A stretch of 44,886 nt of DNA from an uncultured Fibrobacter sp. (GCA_947165045.1 CAMUYW010000024.1:1-44886); one strand, 5' to 3'. Shown: positions 33,147-42,345, numbered from the stretch's first letter. Notes: a model not told the origin generated them from the sequence alone. Made by a program: numbers and translations.

Positions 33147-33722
33147 ATGAAATCGGTATTTTATTTGTTAGCGGCTCTTCTTTTGGTGGCGTGCTCGGAT
33201 TCTGATAATCCACCTTATTATTCATATAACTTAGTGCCTTTTGTTTTTGTTGACGATATTTCGATGGGCGATTCTGTTATTTATTTGAAGAATGACTCTG
33301 TAAGTATCAAGGAGACTGTTGATCATTACGCTTTTTATAAAAATAAGGTTGAAGAAGATTCTAACTGGACTTTGATTTATCATGCGGATGCAAGGGCGCT
33401 GGCTATCCATGTGATGCTTGAAATAAGTCCCAATCGCGATGGGGGTGGATTCCGCCTGCAATGTGGATCTCGTAAGGATTTTTCTATAAATTTTGGCCAC
33501 CCGGAATTTCCAATAAAGGAAAAAGGGTATATGCTTGACGTGGTGGATTCCTTTAAAGTAGCAGGTGTTCTTTATCGTGATGTCTTAGTATTCGATGGAA
33601 CGCGTGCCGATACGAATAAATGCGATATGGCGAGGTTCTACTATGCTGCCAATTATGGAATTGTCAAGGTGGTGAGCAAGAACGGCATTGAACTGAGCAG
33701 AATCCCGGAACCTTCTAAATAA
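33147..33722 (+). CDS. Hypothetical lipoprotein, paralogue 2
   Basis: 191 residues from ATG 33147 (AAGGAG 8 bases upstream). Signal peptide MKSVFYLLAALLLVACSDS with lipobox LVAC. It is similar to the previous lipoprotein around DSFKVAGVLYRDVLV and in the C-terminal strand pair. Only 1 bp separates the two genes, so this is a tandem duplication expressed as one unit. Function unknown. Confidence 0.7.
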   Translation: MKSVFYLLAALLLVACSDSDNPPYYSYNLVPFVFVDDISMGDSVIYLKNDSVSIKETVDHYAFYKNKVEEDSNWTLIYHADARALAIHVMLEISPNRDGGGFRLQCGSRKDFSINFGHPEFPIKEKGYMLDVVDSFKVAGVLYRDVLVFDGTRADTNKCDMARFYYAANYGIVKVVSKNGIELSRIPEPSK

Positions 33723-33798
33723 AGCGATTTCTAGAGTTTCCTCCTAGCCGTTCGACGGATTGCGTTTGCCGGACGTGAACCTCGGCCGTGTCAAAACA

Positions 33799-33866
33799 GT
33801 CATCCTCCCTTTGGGAGGATCCATACTTTACCTATTAATTGTATGGATTCTCCTTCGGAGAATGAC
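33799..33866 (+). repeat. Cloverleaf-like GTCAT palindrome
   Basis: GTCAT (33799-33803) and ATGAC (33862-33866) close three hairpins: ATCCTCCC-TTT-GGGAGGAT (33802-33820), ATCCATAC...GTATGGAT (33819-33848), and ATTCTCC-TTC-GGAGAAT (33847-33863). It is a complex member of the GTCAT family. Confidence 0.6.
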
Positions 33867-33882
33867 GGGCCGCGGCACTCGG

Positions 33883-33912
33883 TTTACGCACTCGCCGTCT
33901 ATTACCTATATT
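33883..33912 (+). promoter_or_regulatory. Promoter of purT
   Basis: -35 TTTACG (33883-33888), 18 bp, -10 TATATT (33907-33912). It has the same geometry as the tRNA-Arg promoter. No purine operator or riboswitch was recognised. Confidence 0.65.
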
Positions 33913-33935
33913 TGTAACCATAACAAGGAGTTTTT

Positions 33936-35120
33936 ATGGCAGAAATCGGTACACCTCTAAGTTCTAGTGCAACCAAGGTCTTGTTCTGTGGAGCAGGCGA
34001 ACTCGGCAAGGAAGTCATCATCGAAATGATGCGCCTCGGCGTCGAAGTGATTGCCGTGGACCGTTACGCCAATGCTCCCGGTATGCAGGTGGCTCACCGC
34101 AGCCATGTCATCAACATGCTCGATGGTGCAGAACTTCGCCGCGTGATTGAACTTGAAAAGCCAGACTACATTGTCCCGGAAGTCGAAGCGATTGCGACCG
34201 ACACGCTCGTGGAAATGGAAAAGGAAGGCTACAACGTCATCCCGACCGCAAAGGCTACCAAGCTCACGATGAACCGCGAAGGGATTCGCCGCCTCGCTGC
34301 CGAAGAACTCGGTCTCAAGACGAGTCCGTACCGCTTTGCCGACAACTTCGAAGATTTCAAGGCTGCCGTCAAGGAAATCGGTATCCCGTGCGTGGTAAAG
34401 CCGGTGATGAGTTCTTCTGGTCATGGCCAGAGCGTCATTAAGACCGAAGCCGATATTGAAAACTCCTGGAATATTTCTCAGACGGGTGGCCGCACTGGTG
34501 CTGCTAGCCGCGTGATTGTCGAAGGCTTTGTGCCGTTCGATTACGAAATTACTTTGCTCACGGTCCGCCATGTGGCAGGCACGAGTTTCCTCGAACCTAT
34601 TGGCCACCATCAGGTGGGCGGTGACTATCAGGAATCTTGGCAGCCTCAGCCGATGAAGCCGGAACTTTTGGAACAGGCCAAGGTCATTGCAAAGAAGGTC
34701 ACGGACGCTCTTGGCGGTCGCGGCATCTTTGGCGTTGAATTGTTTGTCTGCAAGGACGAAGTCTTGTTCAGCGAAGTTTCTCCGCGTCCGCACGACACTG
34801 GCATGGTGACGCTTATTTCGCAGGACCTTTCGGAATTCGCATTGCATGCCCGCGCTATTCTCGGTCTTCCGATTCCGAACATTGCTTTCCACGGCCCGAG
34901 TGCTTCGAAGGCAATTGTTGTCGATGGCAATTCTGACCATGTGAAGTTTGGCAACTTGGAACAGGTTCTTGCTGAACCGGATACGGGCCTTCGTTTGTTC
35001 GGTAAGCCGGAACTCAAGGGACATCGCCGTTTGGGCGTTCTCTTGGCTCGTCGCGATACCGTCGAAGAAGCCAAGGCTCAGGTCATGGCCATGCGCGAAA
35101 AAGTAAAAGTTACGCTGTAA
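33936..35120 (+). CDS. purT: Formate-dependent phosphoribosylglycinamide formyltransferase (GAR transformylase 2)
   Basis: 394 residues, ATP-grasp. [107 protein letters not shown] and [15 protein letters not shown] are characteristic of PurT. It formylates GAR with formate and ATP in purine synthesis, without folate. AAGGAG precedes the ATG. It is a single gene with its own promoter. Confidence 0.97.
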   Translation: MAEIGTPLSSSATKVLFCGAGELGKEVIIEMMRLGVEVIAVDRYANAPGMQVAHRSHVINMLDGAELRRVIELEKPDYIVPEVEAIATDTLVEMEKEGYNVIPTAKATKLTMNREGIRRLAAEELGLKTSPYRFADNFEDFKAAVKEIGIPCVVKPVMSSSGHGQSVIKTEADIENSWNISQTGGRTGAASRVIVEGFVPFDYEITLLTVRHVAGTSFLEPIGHHQVGGDYQESWQPQPMKPELLEQAKVIAKKVTDALGGRGIFGVELFVCKDEVLFSEVSPRPHDTGMVTLISQDLSEFALHARAILGLPIPNIAFHGPSASKAIVVDGNSDHVKFGNLEQVLAEPDTGLRLFGKPELKGHRRLGVLLARRDTVEEAKAQVMAMREKVKVTL

Positions 35121-35130
35121 GGACTGTAAC

Positions 35131-35154
35131 GTCATGGCGGACTTGAACCGCCAT
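35131..35154 (+). repeat. GTCAT-type palindrome after purT
   Basis: GTC, then ATGGCGG-ACTTGAA-CCGCCAT. It lies 10 bp after the purT stop; no T-tract. The rest of the gap to 35290 holds a TATAAT-like -10 at 35233-35238 that could serve the next gene. Confidence 0.55.
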
Positions 35155-35290
35155 CTAGGTTCCGGCTCGAAATTCGGCGTGCCAATTGCAGGTGAAGCCT
35201 GTCGCCCTCGATTTTGTCGGGGGTGATTTTTGTATAATTGAGTTAGGTTGTTTGCCCTTATGATTTGCAAAACAATTTTAAGGAGGAAAA

Positions 35291-38200
35291 ATGAAAAGAA
35301 TTTTGCTTTTTGCGTTAACATCTATGGCGTTTGCGGCTGGGACTATTGTTCCTGTTGCTCCGCGGAAAGGTGCTGATGGATGTTACTCCATTTCGACTGC
35401 CGAAGAACTTTATGGTTTTGCCAATATTGTAAATACCTCCGCAACACATGACGAATGCGGCAAGCTCACGAAGGATGTTGTTGTCAACGATTTTTCTAAA
35501 ACTCCGGTGGACACGATCCGTTGGAAGCCTATCGAAATTTTCCGTGGTGTTTTTGACGGACAAAACCACTCTATTACAGGACTCTATTCTTCGGGCAATG
35601 ACTCGTACGTTGGTTTGTTCGGTGGCGTTTCTGGGCCTGTCAAGCAAAATTCTAGTGGAAATTATGAGCTTGTCAAAAATGCGGTTGTCAAGAATCTTCG
35701 TCTTGCCAATGCGCTTTTTTACGGATATGATTGTGTTGGTGAACTTGCGGGGAGCGCGTCTAACGTCGATATAACGAATGTTTCTGTTGACGGTGTTGCT
35801 AGTGCTGAATTGAGAGCGGGTGGCTTGATTGGCTGTACTTCGACTGCAAAAATCAGTGGCTCGTCCAACAGGGGTTTTGTTGGCGGAAGGACTAAAGCGG
35901 GTGGCCTTGTTGGTGATTTCCAACACAACTTTTATTATGAAAACTCATCTAATGATCTCATTATTGAAAATTCATACAATACGGGTTCCATTAGCTGTAA
36001 TAATGCCCCTGGAGCACTCGTTGGTGAAGTTAATGGAAACTTAAGTGTTTTCAATTCGTTTAGCACGGGTGAGGTTTATCTGAGCCGTGCAACACTCGCT
36101 CTAGTTGGCCATACCTTTGATTCTATAAAATCTGAAAATTACTTTTATATCAAGAGTCGTGACAGGGATACCTCGGGAATTGAGGCAAACCTTAGCGATT
36201 TCATGGATGGGACAATTGCACAACGCCTGCGCGACTACGATAAGAACGGTGTCGATGGTTCTGTGTGGGGGCAAAAATTGGGAGTAGATTCGGTTCCTCG
36301 TTTGACGGGAATCCTTTCTGTGGAATCTCCAAAGGCAAGCATTGTCGCAAAGACTCCGTCGCTCGTTCAAGACTGCTACCAGATTGGTTCTGCCGAAGAA
36401 CTTTATGGTTTTGCATTTATTGCAAACGCCTCTATATATAGAAATACTCCCGTTTGCGGTAAGTTGACCAAGAACATTGTTATCAATAAGGATGTTCTCA
36501 AGAACGACACTTTGAATGGCGATGGCAGCAATTTTATTCCTTGGATTTCTATAAAGAATTTTGCTGGAAATTTTGATGGCACGGGTCATGTGATCTCGGG
36601 CATTTTCTCAAAGGACACAAACCATGTTGGGGCGGGCTTGTTTGTTTCGGTGAAAAATCCAAATGCGTCTAAAGGATTGAAAATTGAAAACGTCGGAATT
36701 GAAGATTCTTATTTTTATTCGTTTAATGGTGCCGCTGCTTTGATTAATACAATAGAATCAGAAAGTGGCGCGGTGACTATCAAGAATTGCTATTCGACTT
36801 CGTATGTGCTTGGTGGTGGCGGCTTGGTTGGAGACGCTAAGGGAACTTTGTTGACAATTGAGAATTCTTATAATGCAGGAATTGTCGATGTGTTCGAGCC
36901 AAATAGTAGAACAGCTGGCTTGGTTAATACGGCTCAAGGCGATGTGTCTATTGTGAATTCCTATAGCGTCGCAGAACTCAAATCTGAATATGCAGGAACC
37001 TTGATTGGTAGTGTCTTTGACAAGGCGACGATTGTTAATTCGTATGGATTTGATTCTTATGCGAAAAAGAAATCGGAACAGAGCAAACCTATTATCTATG
37101 TACTTGGAGATAATATTGAAATCTTTAATGTATTCTCTGAAAAGAGTGATAGAACGATTTTTGGAACCGATAAAGGTTATCCCATTTCTTATGTGACTGC
37201 AGAACAATTTGCAGATGGTTCTGTGGCAACGCTTCTCCATAATTACAGTGCTCAGGGCGTGAATGGCTCTATTTGGGGACAAAAGGTTGGTGTTGAAACA
37301 ACTCCTGTTTTCAGTGGTGTTGTTTCGACTGATTTGACTACGTCCGATTTGAAATTGGTGACTTATTCTGGCGATACGGTGAAGTATTCCGATAAATATA
37401 TAGAAGGCATAGCGACAACGCTTCCGTCGCCGGTTCGAAAAGATTACACGTTTGCAGGCTGGTATAAGAACGCTGATTTTTCTGGTGAACAAGTCAAGTC
37501 GATTCCTGCAAGTGCAACCGGGATGCAGACTTTCTACGCGAAATGGTGGCATAATCCGCAGCTCGTGAATGGTTGCTATGAAATCGATGATGATGGTGCG
37601 TTGTATATGTTTGTGGCTTACGTTGATTCTTTAATGCGAAGCATTGATAAGCCGACTCTTTGTGCAAAACTCACTGCTGATATCGTCGTGAACAAGAATG
37701 TACTTGTCAATGGAAAACTGGATTCGTCGCGTGCAGATTCGTTCAAGCCTTGGATTCCATTTGGCAGCTATAATGGCGTGTTTGATGGCGCGGGTCATAC
37801 TATTTCTGGCTTGTATAGCACGGGTTATCATTGCCGCAATTATCATGATCAGGCTTGCGGTCTTTTTGGAAGACTTGAATACAACAATTTGGTCATCAAG
37901 AATTTGGGTATCGTCGATTCTTATTTCTCGGGCGGGAATAATGTCGGTGGCTTTATCGGTGATATGTACGGCTACTCCTTGGTCATTGCCAATTCTTATT
38001 TTGATGGAGTCTTGATTGGAATTGAAAATGTGGGTGGCTTGGTTGGTTTTGTAGGCAATGCGAATACGGCTATCCTTTCTTCTTATAATCGAGGTCTTAT
38101 TGATGGCGATTACGATGTCGGCGGGCTTGTTGGATTGTCTGATGATGGGGGCTCGCTTACGGTGATGTATTCGTCCAATGAAGGAACCGTCAAGGCGATT

Positions 38201-39028
38201 CAAGCAGTAGGTGGTTTGGTCGGTCAAGATATTACAGATTTTTTGCATATCAGTAATTCTTACAATGTGGGCGCCGTAACTTCGAAGAGGAGTGTGAATG
38301 GTGGCTTGGTTGGTGATTTTTCAGATAATTCAGCGTTTGTCTATAATTCGTATAATTTGGGAGCTGTTGCGGGTACTGACTCGCTTGGTGGCATATATGG
38401 GCTCAAGAGAAAATATGTGGATCTTCACATGGATAGCGCCTATTATCTTAAAAGTTTGCCTGCGAATGGAGGTGCAGTGGCTGTTGCTGCAGAAGATTTT
38501 GCGAACAAGAACTTGTTGAATCGCTTGCAGTCTTACAAGAATCATGGTTTGGATGGTTCGGCCTGGACGCAGTCGGATAGCGACAAATATCCGGTGTTGA
38601 AATGGACGGCTGCAGACAAGTTTATCGATAGCGTTCTTGCTGTGATTAAAGCTCCGCGTAGTTCTAGCTCGGCAGAATCAAGCTCGTCGAGTGCAGCGAT
38701 TGCTTCGTCGTCTTCTCGCAATGACGAAGGAAGTAGCTCTTCTCAAAACGTTATTCTGAGCAGCGATAGCCGCGAAGAATCCAGTAGTTCTGGGCTGGTC
38801 TCGATTGTTGCAATGCGAAATGTGTCACCGATTGCGGTTCGTCATTTGGGTCGCTCAATCGAAATTTCTGGCTTGCAAGCGGGCGAAAACTATGCGCTTA
38901 TGGATATGCAGGGACGCTTGTTGCAGCGTGGGAATGCAAATGGAGCAGCCGTGATGTTACGGGTGGCTCAGCCCGGACGCTATGTGGTACGTGTCTCGGG
39001 ACAAGTGCAGACCGTGCTTGTCCATTAG
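35291..39028 (+). CDS. Large secreted repeat protein with GLUG-like repeats, InlB-type repeat, Ser linker and C-terminal sorting-like domain
   Basis: 1245 residues; signal peptide MKRILLFALTSMAFAA. Three homologous modules begin CYSISTAEELYGFA (about 30), CYQIGSAEELYGFA (about 359) and CYEIDDDGALYMFV (about 761). Each continues with CGKLTKD/CAKLTAD, GVFDGQNHSITGLYS-like and GLUG-type GGLVGD repeats and ends WGQKLGVD/WTQSD-like. Between modules 2 and 3 is one Listeria-Bacteroides (InlB B) repeat: YTFAGWYKNADFSG...TFYAKW (about 690-750). A poly-Ser linker (about 1122-1165) precedes a C-terminal domain (YALMDMQGRLLQRG, PGRYVVRVSG) resembling type IX sorting domains. It is probably a cell-surface adhesin. 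AAGGAGG precedes the ATG. Confidence 0.85.
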   Translation: MKRILLFALTSMAFAAGTIVPVAPRKGADGCYSISTAEELYGFANIVNTSATHDECGKLTKDVVVNDFSKTPVDTIRWKPIEIFRGVFDGQNHSITGLYSSGNDSYVGLFGGVSGPVKQNSSGNYELVKNAVVKNLRLANALFYGYDCVGELAGSASNVDITNVSVDGVASAELRAGGLIGCTSTAKISGSSNRGFVGGRTKAGGLVGDFQHNFYYENSSNDLIIENSYNTGSISCNNAPGALVGEVNGNLSVFNSFSTGEVYLSRATLALVGHTFDSIKSENYFYIKSRDRDTSGIEANLSDFMDGTIAQRLRDYDKNGVDGSVWGQKLGVDSVPRLTGILSVESPKASIVAKTPSLVQDCYQIGSAEELYGFAFIANASIYRNTPVCGKLTKNIVINKDVLKNDTLNGDGSNFIPWISIKNFAGNFDGTGHVISGIFSKDTNHVGAGLFVSVKNPNASKGLKIENVGIEDSYFYSFNGAAALINTIESESGAVTIKNCYSTSYVLGGGGLVGDAKGTLLTIENSYNAGIVDVFEPNSRTAGLVNTAQGDVSIVNSYSVAELKSEYAGTLIGSVFDKATIVNSYGFDSYAKKKSEQSKPIIYVLGDNIEIFNVFSEKSDRTIFGTDKGYPISYVTAEQFADGSVATLLHNYSAQGVNGSIWGQKVGVETTPVFSGVVSTDLTTSDLKLVTYSGDTVKYSDKYIEGIATTLPSPVRKDYTFAGWYKNADFSGEQVKSIPASATGMQTFYAKWWHNPQLVNGCYEIDDDGALYMFVAYVDSLMRSIDKPTLCAKLTADIVVNKNVLVNGKLDSSRADSFKPWIPFGSYNGVFDGAGHTISGLYSTGYHCRNYHDQACGLFGRLEYNNLVIKNLGIVDSYFSGGNNVGGFIGDMYGYSLVIANSYFDGVLIGIENVGGLVGFVGNANTAILSSYNRGLIDGDYDVGGLVGLSDDGGSLTVMYSSNEGTVKAIQAVGGLVGQDITDFLHISNSYNVGAVTSKRSVNGGLVGDFSDNSAFVYNSYNLGAVAGTDSLGGIYGLKRKYVDLHMDSAYYLKSLPANGGAVAVAAEDFANKNLLNRLQSYKNHGLDGSAWTQSDSDKYPVLKWTAADKFIDSVLAVIKAPRSSSSAESSSSSAAIASSSSRNDEGSSSSQNVILSSDSREESSSSGLVSIVAMRNVSPIAVRHLGRSIEISGLQAGENYALMDMQGRLLQRGNANGAAVMLRVAQPGRYVVRVSGQVQTVLVH

Positions 39029-39043
39029 CATGTCATTGCACTT

Positions 39044-39083
39044 GTCATTCTGAGCGTAGCCCGTGAGGGCGAAGTCGAAGAAT
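39044..39083 (+). repeat. GTCATTCTGAGCG-type intergenic repeat
   Basis: GTCATTCT...AGAATC with inner GCCC-GTGA-GGGC. It follows the large repeat-protein gene. A second stem, TGGAC/GTCCA (about 39093-39114), lies before rsmE and may serve as a terminator for the convergent genes. Confidence 0.5.
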
Positions 39084-39129
39084 CTAAGAAATAATGGACT
39101 CTATCCCCTTCGGGTCCAGAGAGACAGTA

Positions 39130-39870
39130 TTATAGTATCTTTCCTAATGCAATGACTGCGGCAGTTCTTGCGCGGAGGCGTGTGTTACCGAGATTCAGCA
39201 AATGAACTTTGCCGTTCGTGAACGATTTGATCGCCTCGATTTCTCGGGGCGAAAATCCGCCTTCCGGCCCTACGAGTAAAGTAATCGGGCTGGCCGGAGC
39301 ATTACCCGCCGCATTCTCGGCGCCTTCGCCATCGTCCAATTTCAAATTGCGCTCCCCGTCGATATCGCAGAGGATCAAATCGCCTTTATACTGCGCAAGC
39401 CACTGGTCAAATTCAATTGGCCCTTCAACTCGCGTCATCCAAGCTTTCTTGGATTGCTTCAAGCTTACAAGCGCTTTGAGCTCGGCGCGTCGCACCGTCT
39501 TTTTCAAGTCGGAATTCTTCGGCTCCTGCGAATAGTCTGTACGTAAAAAGATGATGCTGTCCGTTTCGGTTTGCGCTACATGGAATACGACTTCTTCGAG
39601 CGCGTCGTCTTTGAGGCATGCTATTGCAAGATTCAAACGCGGGCGCCTGAATGGAGCGTCTTCGACCGTATCGACGCGTACTTCGCAGGCCTTGGCATCG
39701 GCCTTTGTGATTATTGCATCGGTGTAATGTCCGAGTCCATCGCACAGTTGCAATGTGTCGCCATTGGCGGCACGGCAAACGCGCACGGCATGGCTACTTT
39801 CATTTTCGTCTAAAGTGATTGTGCCAACAGAAATCAGCGGGCAATAGAAACGACTATCGGGAGTTTTCAT
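39130..39870 (-). CDS. rsmE: 16S rRNA (uracil-1498-N3)-methyltransferase
   Basis: 246 residues, SPOUT fold. FYCPLISVGTITLDENESSHAVRVCR at the N-terminus is the PUA-like start; AETDS-like VAQTETDSIIFL, ITLLVGPEGGFSPREIEAI and LLNLGNTRLRARTAAV form the knot with the AdoMet site. In most RsmE proteins the last motif reads RxLRxETA; here Arg replaces the Glu (RLRARTA), a notable change. It stands alone, convergent with the upstream repeat protein. Confidence 0.9.
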   Translation of the reverse strand: MKTPDSRFYCPLISVGTITLDENESSHAVRVCRAANGDTLQLCDGLGHYTDAIITKADAKACEVRVDTVEDAPFRRPRLNLAIACLKDDALEEVVFHVAQTETDSIIFLRTDYSQEPKNSDLKKTVRRAELKALVSLKQSKKAWMTRVEGPIEFDQWLAQYKGDLILCDIDGERNLKLDDGEGAENAAGNAPASPITLLVGPEGGFSPREIEAIKSFTNGKVHLLNLGNTRLRARTAAVIALGKIL

Positions 39871-39892
39871 GCGGTAAAAAATAAAAAATTGC

Positions 39893-39898
39893 TATATT
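39893..39898 (+). promoter_or_regulatory. -10 element of the HAD-znuA-znuC operon
   Basis: TATATT in the context TTGCTATATTAC, identical to the -10 of the tRNA, mraZ and purT promoters. The predicted start is at or just before the GTG at 39906, and there is no ribosome site, so the operon mRNA may be leaderless. No good -35 hexamer was found. Confidence 0.45.
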
Positions 39899-39905
39899 AC
39901 ACTTC

Positions 39906-40700
39906 GTGAAAAATCCGGTAAAAGCAGTTGTATTCGATTTAGATGGAACGCTCTATTTGAGTGGGCGCCCGTATCCGGGTGCTGTTGAAACAGTGAATCG
40001 CGTGGCGAAACGCGTGCCCGTCTATTATTTGAGCAACAACACGAGCAAGTCACCGGTCTTTTACGAGAACCGTCTCAAGGTCATGGGGCTTCCGCTGGCA
40101 GATGATTCGATTATCTCGGCGCTGTATCTTTCGCTCGATGCCATTCACGAACGCAAAATCAAGAACGTATTTTTCTTCGCTAATCCCGAAGTGTACGAGT
40201 GGTTTGCAGCGCAGGACCCGAGCCTTAATTTGCGCCCGTCGGTCGAAGAGACGGAACTCGTGCTTGTCGCTTACCACAACAGCTTTGATTATCGCGAACT
40301 TTGCGAACTCTCTTTTCGTGTGCAACGCGGTATCCCGTTCTGGGTGACGCACACGGATTTTGTTTGCCCCGACGAACGTGGCCCGGTACCTGATATCGGT
40401 AGCTTTATGGCGCTTCTCAAGACCGCTTATGGAGTCGAACCCGAGATGAGCTTTGGCAAGCCGAACCCGGCTATGCTTTCGGGGCTTTTGAAACTTTACC
40501 GCCCCGAAGAAATTTTGTTTGTGGGCGATCGACTCTATACGGATTTTGAACTTGCGAAACGTTCCGGCTGCCGCTTTGTGTTGCCTTTGTGCGGTGAATC
40601 GAAAATGTCCGATGTCGAACGTCTCGACGTGAAGCCGGAATACATTGTCGATAATGTAAGTGAAATTGATTTTAACGCTTTCTTGGAAGGGAAAAAATAA
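39906..40700 (+). CDS. HAD-superfamily phosphatase (NagD-like)
   Basis: 264 residues from GTG 39906. Motif I VFDLDGTLYLSG (nucleophile D11, acid D13), motif II YYLSNNTSKSP, motif III in FGKPNPAML (Lys), and motif IV LFVGDRLYTDFELAKRSG. The C2-type cap between motifs II and III is typical of NagD/AraL/PGP-like phosphatases of sugar phosphates or nucleotides. The substrate is unknown. It overlaps znuA (TAATG), so it is co-transcribed with the zinc-uptake genes, though a functional link is not evident. Confidence 0.85.
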   Translation: MKNPVKAVVFDLDGTLYLSGRPYPGAVETVNRVAKRVPVYYLSNNTSKSPVFYENRLKVMGLPLADDSIISALYLSLDAIHERKIKNVFFFANPEVYEWFAAQDPSLNLRPSVEETELVLVAYHNSFDYRELCELSFRVQRGIPFWVTHTDFVCPDERGPVPDIGSFMALLKTAYGVEPEMSFGKPNPAMLSGLLKLYRPEEILFVGDRLYTDFELAKRSGCRFVLPLCGESKMSDVERLDVKPEYIVDNVSEIDFNAFLEGKK

Positions 40701-41584
40701 TGCGTCACATTGCGCGTCTTTTGTTCTTGGTTGTCGCTTTCTGCACTGCAATGGTTTTTGCAGATGAAAGACGTATTACGGTTGCTGTTTCTTTGCAACC
40801 TTATGCGACTCTTGTAAAGATGGTTGGCGGAGACTACGTCAATGTTGTTACGCTTTTGCCGCCGGGTGCCGATCCGCACAATTTTGAGCCGAAGCCTGCT
40901 GTGATTAAAGCGTTTTCGCTTGCTCAGGTTTATTTTTCCGACGGCTCTGGTTTGGACAAAATTTGGATGCCGCGCTTTTTGGGGGCAAACAAGAATGTCC
41001 AAGTCATTGACATTTCCAAGAATATCGAATGGATGAAGGCTGAACATGACGACCATCATCATGGAAGCGTTCATCATCATGATGAAGATGAAATTGATCC
41101 GCACATTTGGACTTCTCCGACTCGTGTGAAATTCTTGGCTCAGAATATTTATCATGCGCTCAAGACTCTCGATCCCAAGCATGAAATTTACTATGTCAAC
41201 CGAATCACGGAAACGCAAAACAGGTTGGTTCAAATGGAACGTATGATGAACGAGGCTATTTTCGATATGCCGCGCAATCGTCGTTCTTTTATCGTGTTCC
41301 ACCCGTCTTATGGATATCTTGCAAAGGATTTCAAACTTAAACAGTACACGATCGAAGTGAATGGCAAGGAACCCAAGCCGAGAGATTTGGCAAATCTCAT
41401 CAAGATGGGTCGTAAGAACGGCGTGAAAGCAGTGTTTGTGCAACCTGAATTCAGTAAGCGTGCTGCAGAGACTATCGCAAAGGACTTGAACGCAGTCGTT
41501 GTCGAAACGGATCCTCTTTCTGCGGACTTCCTTGGTAATACTCAAAAGTTCCTCAATGCACTTATAGAGGCTAGCAAAAAATAA
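40700..41584 (+). CDS. znuA: Zinc ABC transporter substrate-binding protein
   Basis: 294 residues. Signal peptide MRHIARLLFLVVAFCTAMVFA; cluster-9 binding-protein motifs TVAVSLQPYATLVKMVGGDYV, LLPPGADPHNFEP, FSDGSGLDKIW, IDPHIWTSPTRV, and FIVFHPSYGYLAKDF. A His-rich loop (HDDHHHGSVHHHDEDE, about 115-132) before the second ligand His is typical of zinc rather than manganese binders. It delivers Zn2+ to a membrane permease. It overlaps znuC (TAATG). Confidence 0.9.
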   Translation: MRHIARLLFLVVAFCTAMVFADERRITVAVSLQPYATLVKMVGGDYVNVVTLLPPGADPHNFEPKPAVIKAFSLAQVYFSDGSGLDKIWMPRFLGANKNVQVIDISKNIEWMKAEHDDHHHGSVHHHDEDEIDPHIWTSPTRVKFLAQNIYHALKTLDPKHEIYYVNRITETQNRLVQMERMMNEAIFDMPRNRRSFIVFHPSYGYLAKDFKLKQYTIEVNGKEPKPRDLANLIKMGRKNGVKAVFVQPEFSKRAAETIAKDLNAVVVETDPLSADFLGNTQKFLNALIEASKK

Positions 41585-42345
41585 TGGCCGCTATCGATAT
41601 CAAGGACCTCACTTTTGGCTATGGAAAATCGCCCGTACTCACGGACGTGAATCTCTCTATTGACGAAAATGATTTTGTTGCGATTATTGGCCCGAATGGC
41701 GGCGGCAAGTCAACGTTGATGAGGCTGATGGTTGGGCTCTTGAAACCGACATCTGGAAGCGTGCGATTGTTTGGCGAAAAGGTCCCGACGAAGCGTGTGG
41801 CTGTGGGTTACGTGCCGCAGAACACAAACAAGAATATTGATTTTCCGATCACGGTGGGGGAGTGCGTTGCAACAGGCAAAGTCGGGCTTTCTTCGAAATC
41901 CGATGAAGTCAAGGCTGCTCTGGAACGCGTGCATATTGGCGGGTATTTGGACCGTCGATTGGGCGAGTTGAGCGGTGGCGAACGCCAACGTGTTTTGATT
42001 GCACGTTCTCTTGTCTGTAATCCTAAGATCCTCTTTTTAGATGAACCGTCCAATAACATCGATGTGGCGGGAATCGAAGCGCTTTACAACATGCTCGCTG
42101 AATTCAGCGAAACGATGACAATCGTGATTGTAACGCACGACTTGATGGCTCTTTCGCACAAGGTGAAAAGTGTGGTTTGCGTGAACCATTCTGTGCATTA
42201 TCACGAAGGCGCGTGCTTGACCGAGGATATGTTGCACCGCACATACGGTTGCGAGGTCGATTTGATTGCACACGGGGTGCCGCATCGCGTTCTCGGGAGC
42301 CACGACCATACCCACGGCGGCTGCTGCGAGCATAGCCATAAATAG
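41584..42345 (+). CDS. znuC: Zinc ABC transporter ATPase
   Basis: 253 residues. Walker A IIGPNGGGKSTLMRL, Q-loop YVPQNTNKNIDFP, signature LSGGERQRVLIARSL, Walker B ILFLDEPSNNID, and switch His VTHDLMAL. The C-terminus has a His/Cys-rich tail (HDHTHGGCCEHSHK) that may sense or buffer zinc. The permease gene (znuB) expected next is not present; the next gene is 100 bp away and unrelated. Confidence 0.92.
   Translation: MAAIDIKDLTFGYGKSPVLTDVNLSIDENDFVAIIGPNGGGKSTLMRLMVGLLKPTSGSVRLFGEKVPTKRVAVGYVPQNTNKNIDFPITVGECVATGKVGLSSKSDEVKAALERVHIGGYLDRRLGELSGGERQRVLIARSLVCNPKILFLDEPSNNIDVAGIEALYNMLAEFSETMTIVIVTHDLMALSHKVKSVVCVNHSVHYHEGACLTEDMLHRTYGCEVDLIAHGVPHRVLGSHDHTHGGCCEHSHK

Noticed and set aside
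38650..38790. Clustered short repeats resembling a repeat array
   Set aside because: They are AGC/TCG serine codons of the poly-Ser linker in the secreted protein, not CRISPR or DNA-level repeats.
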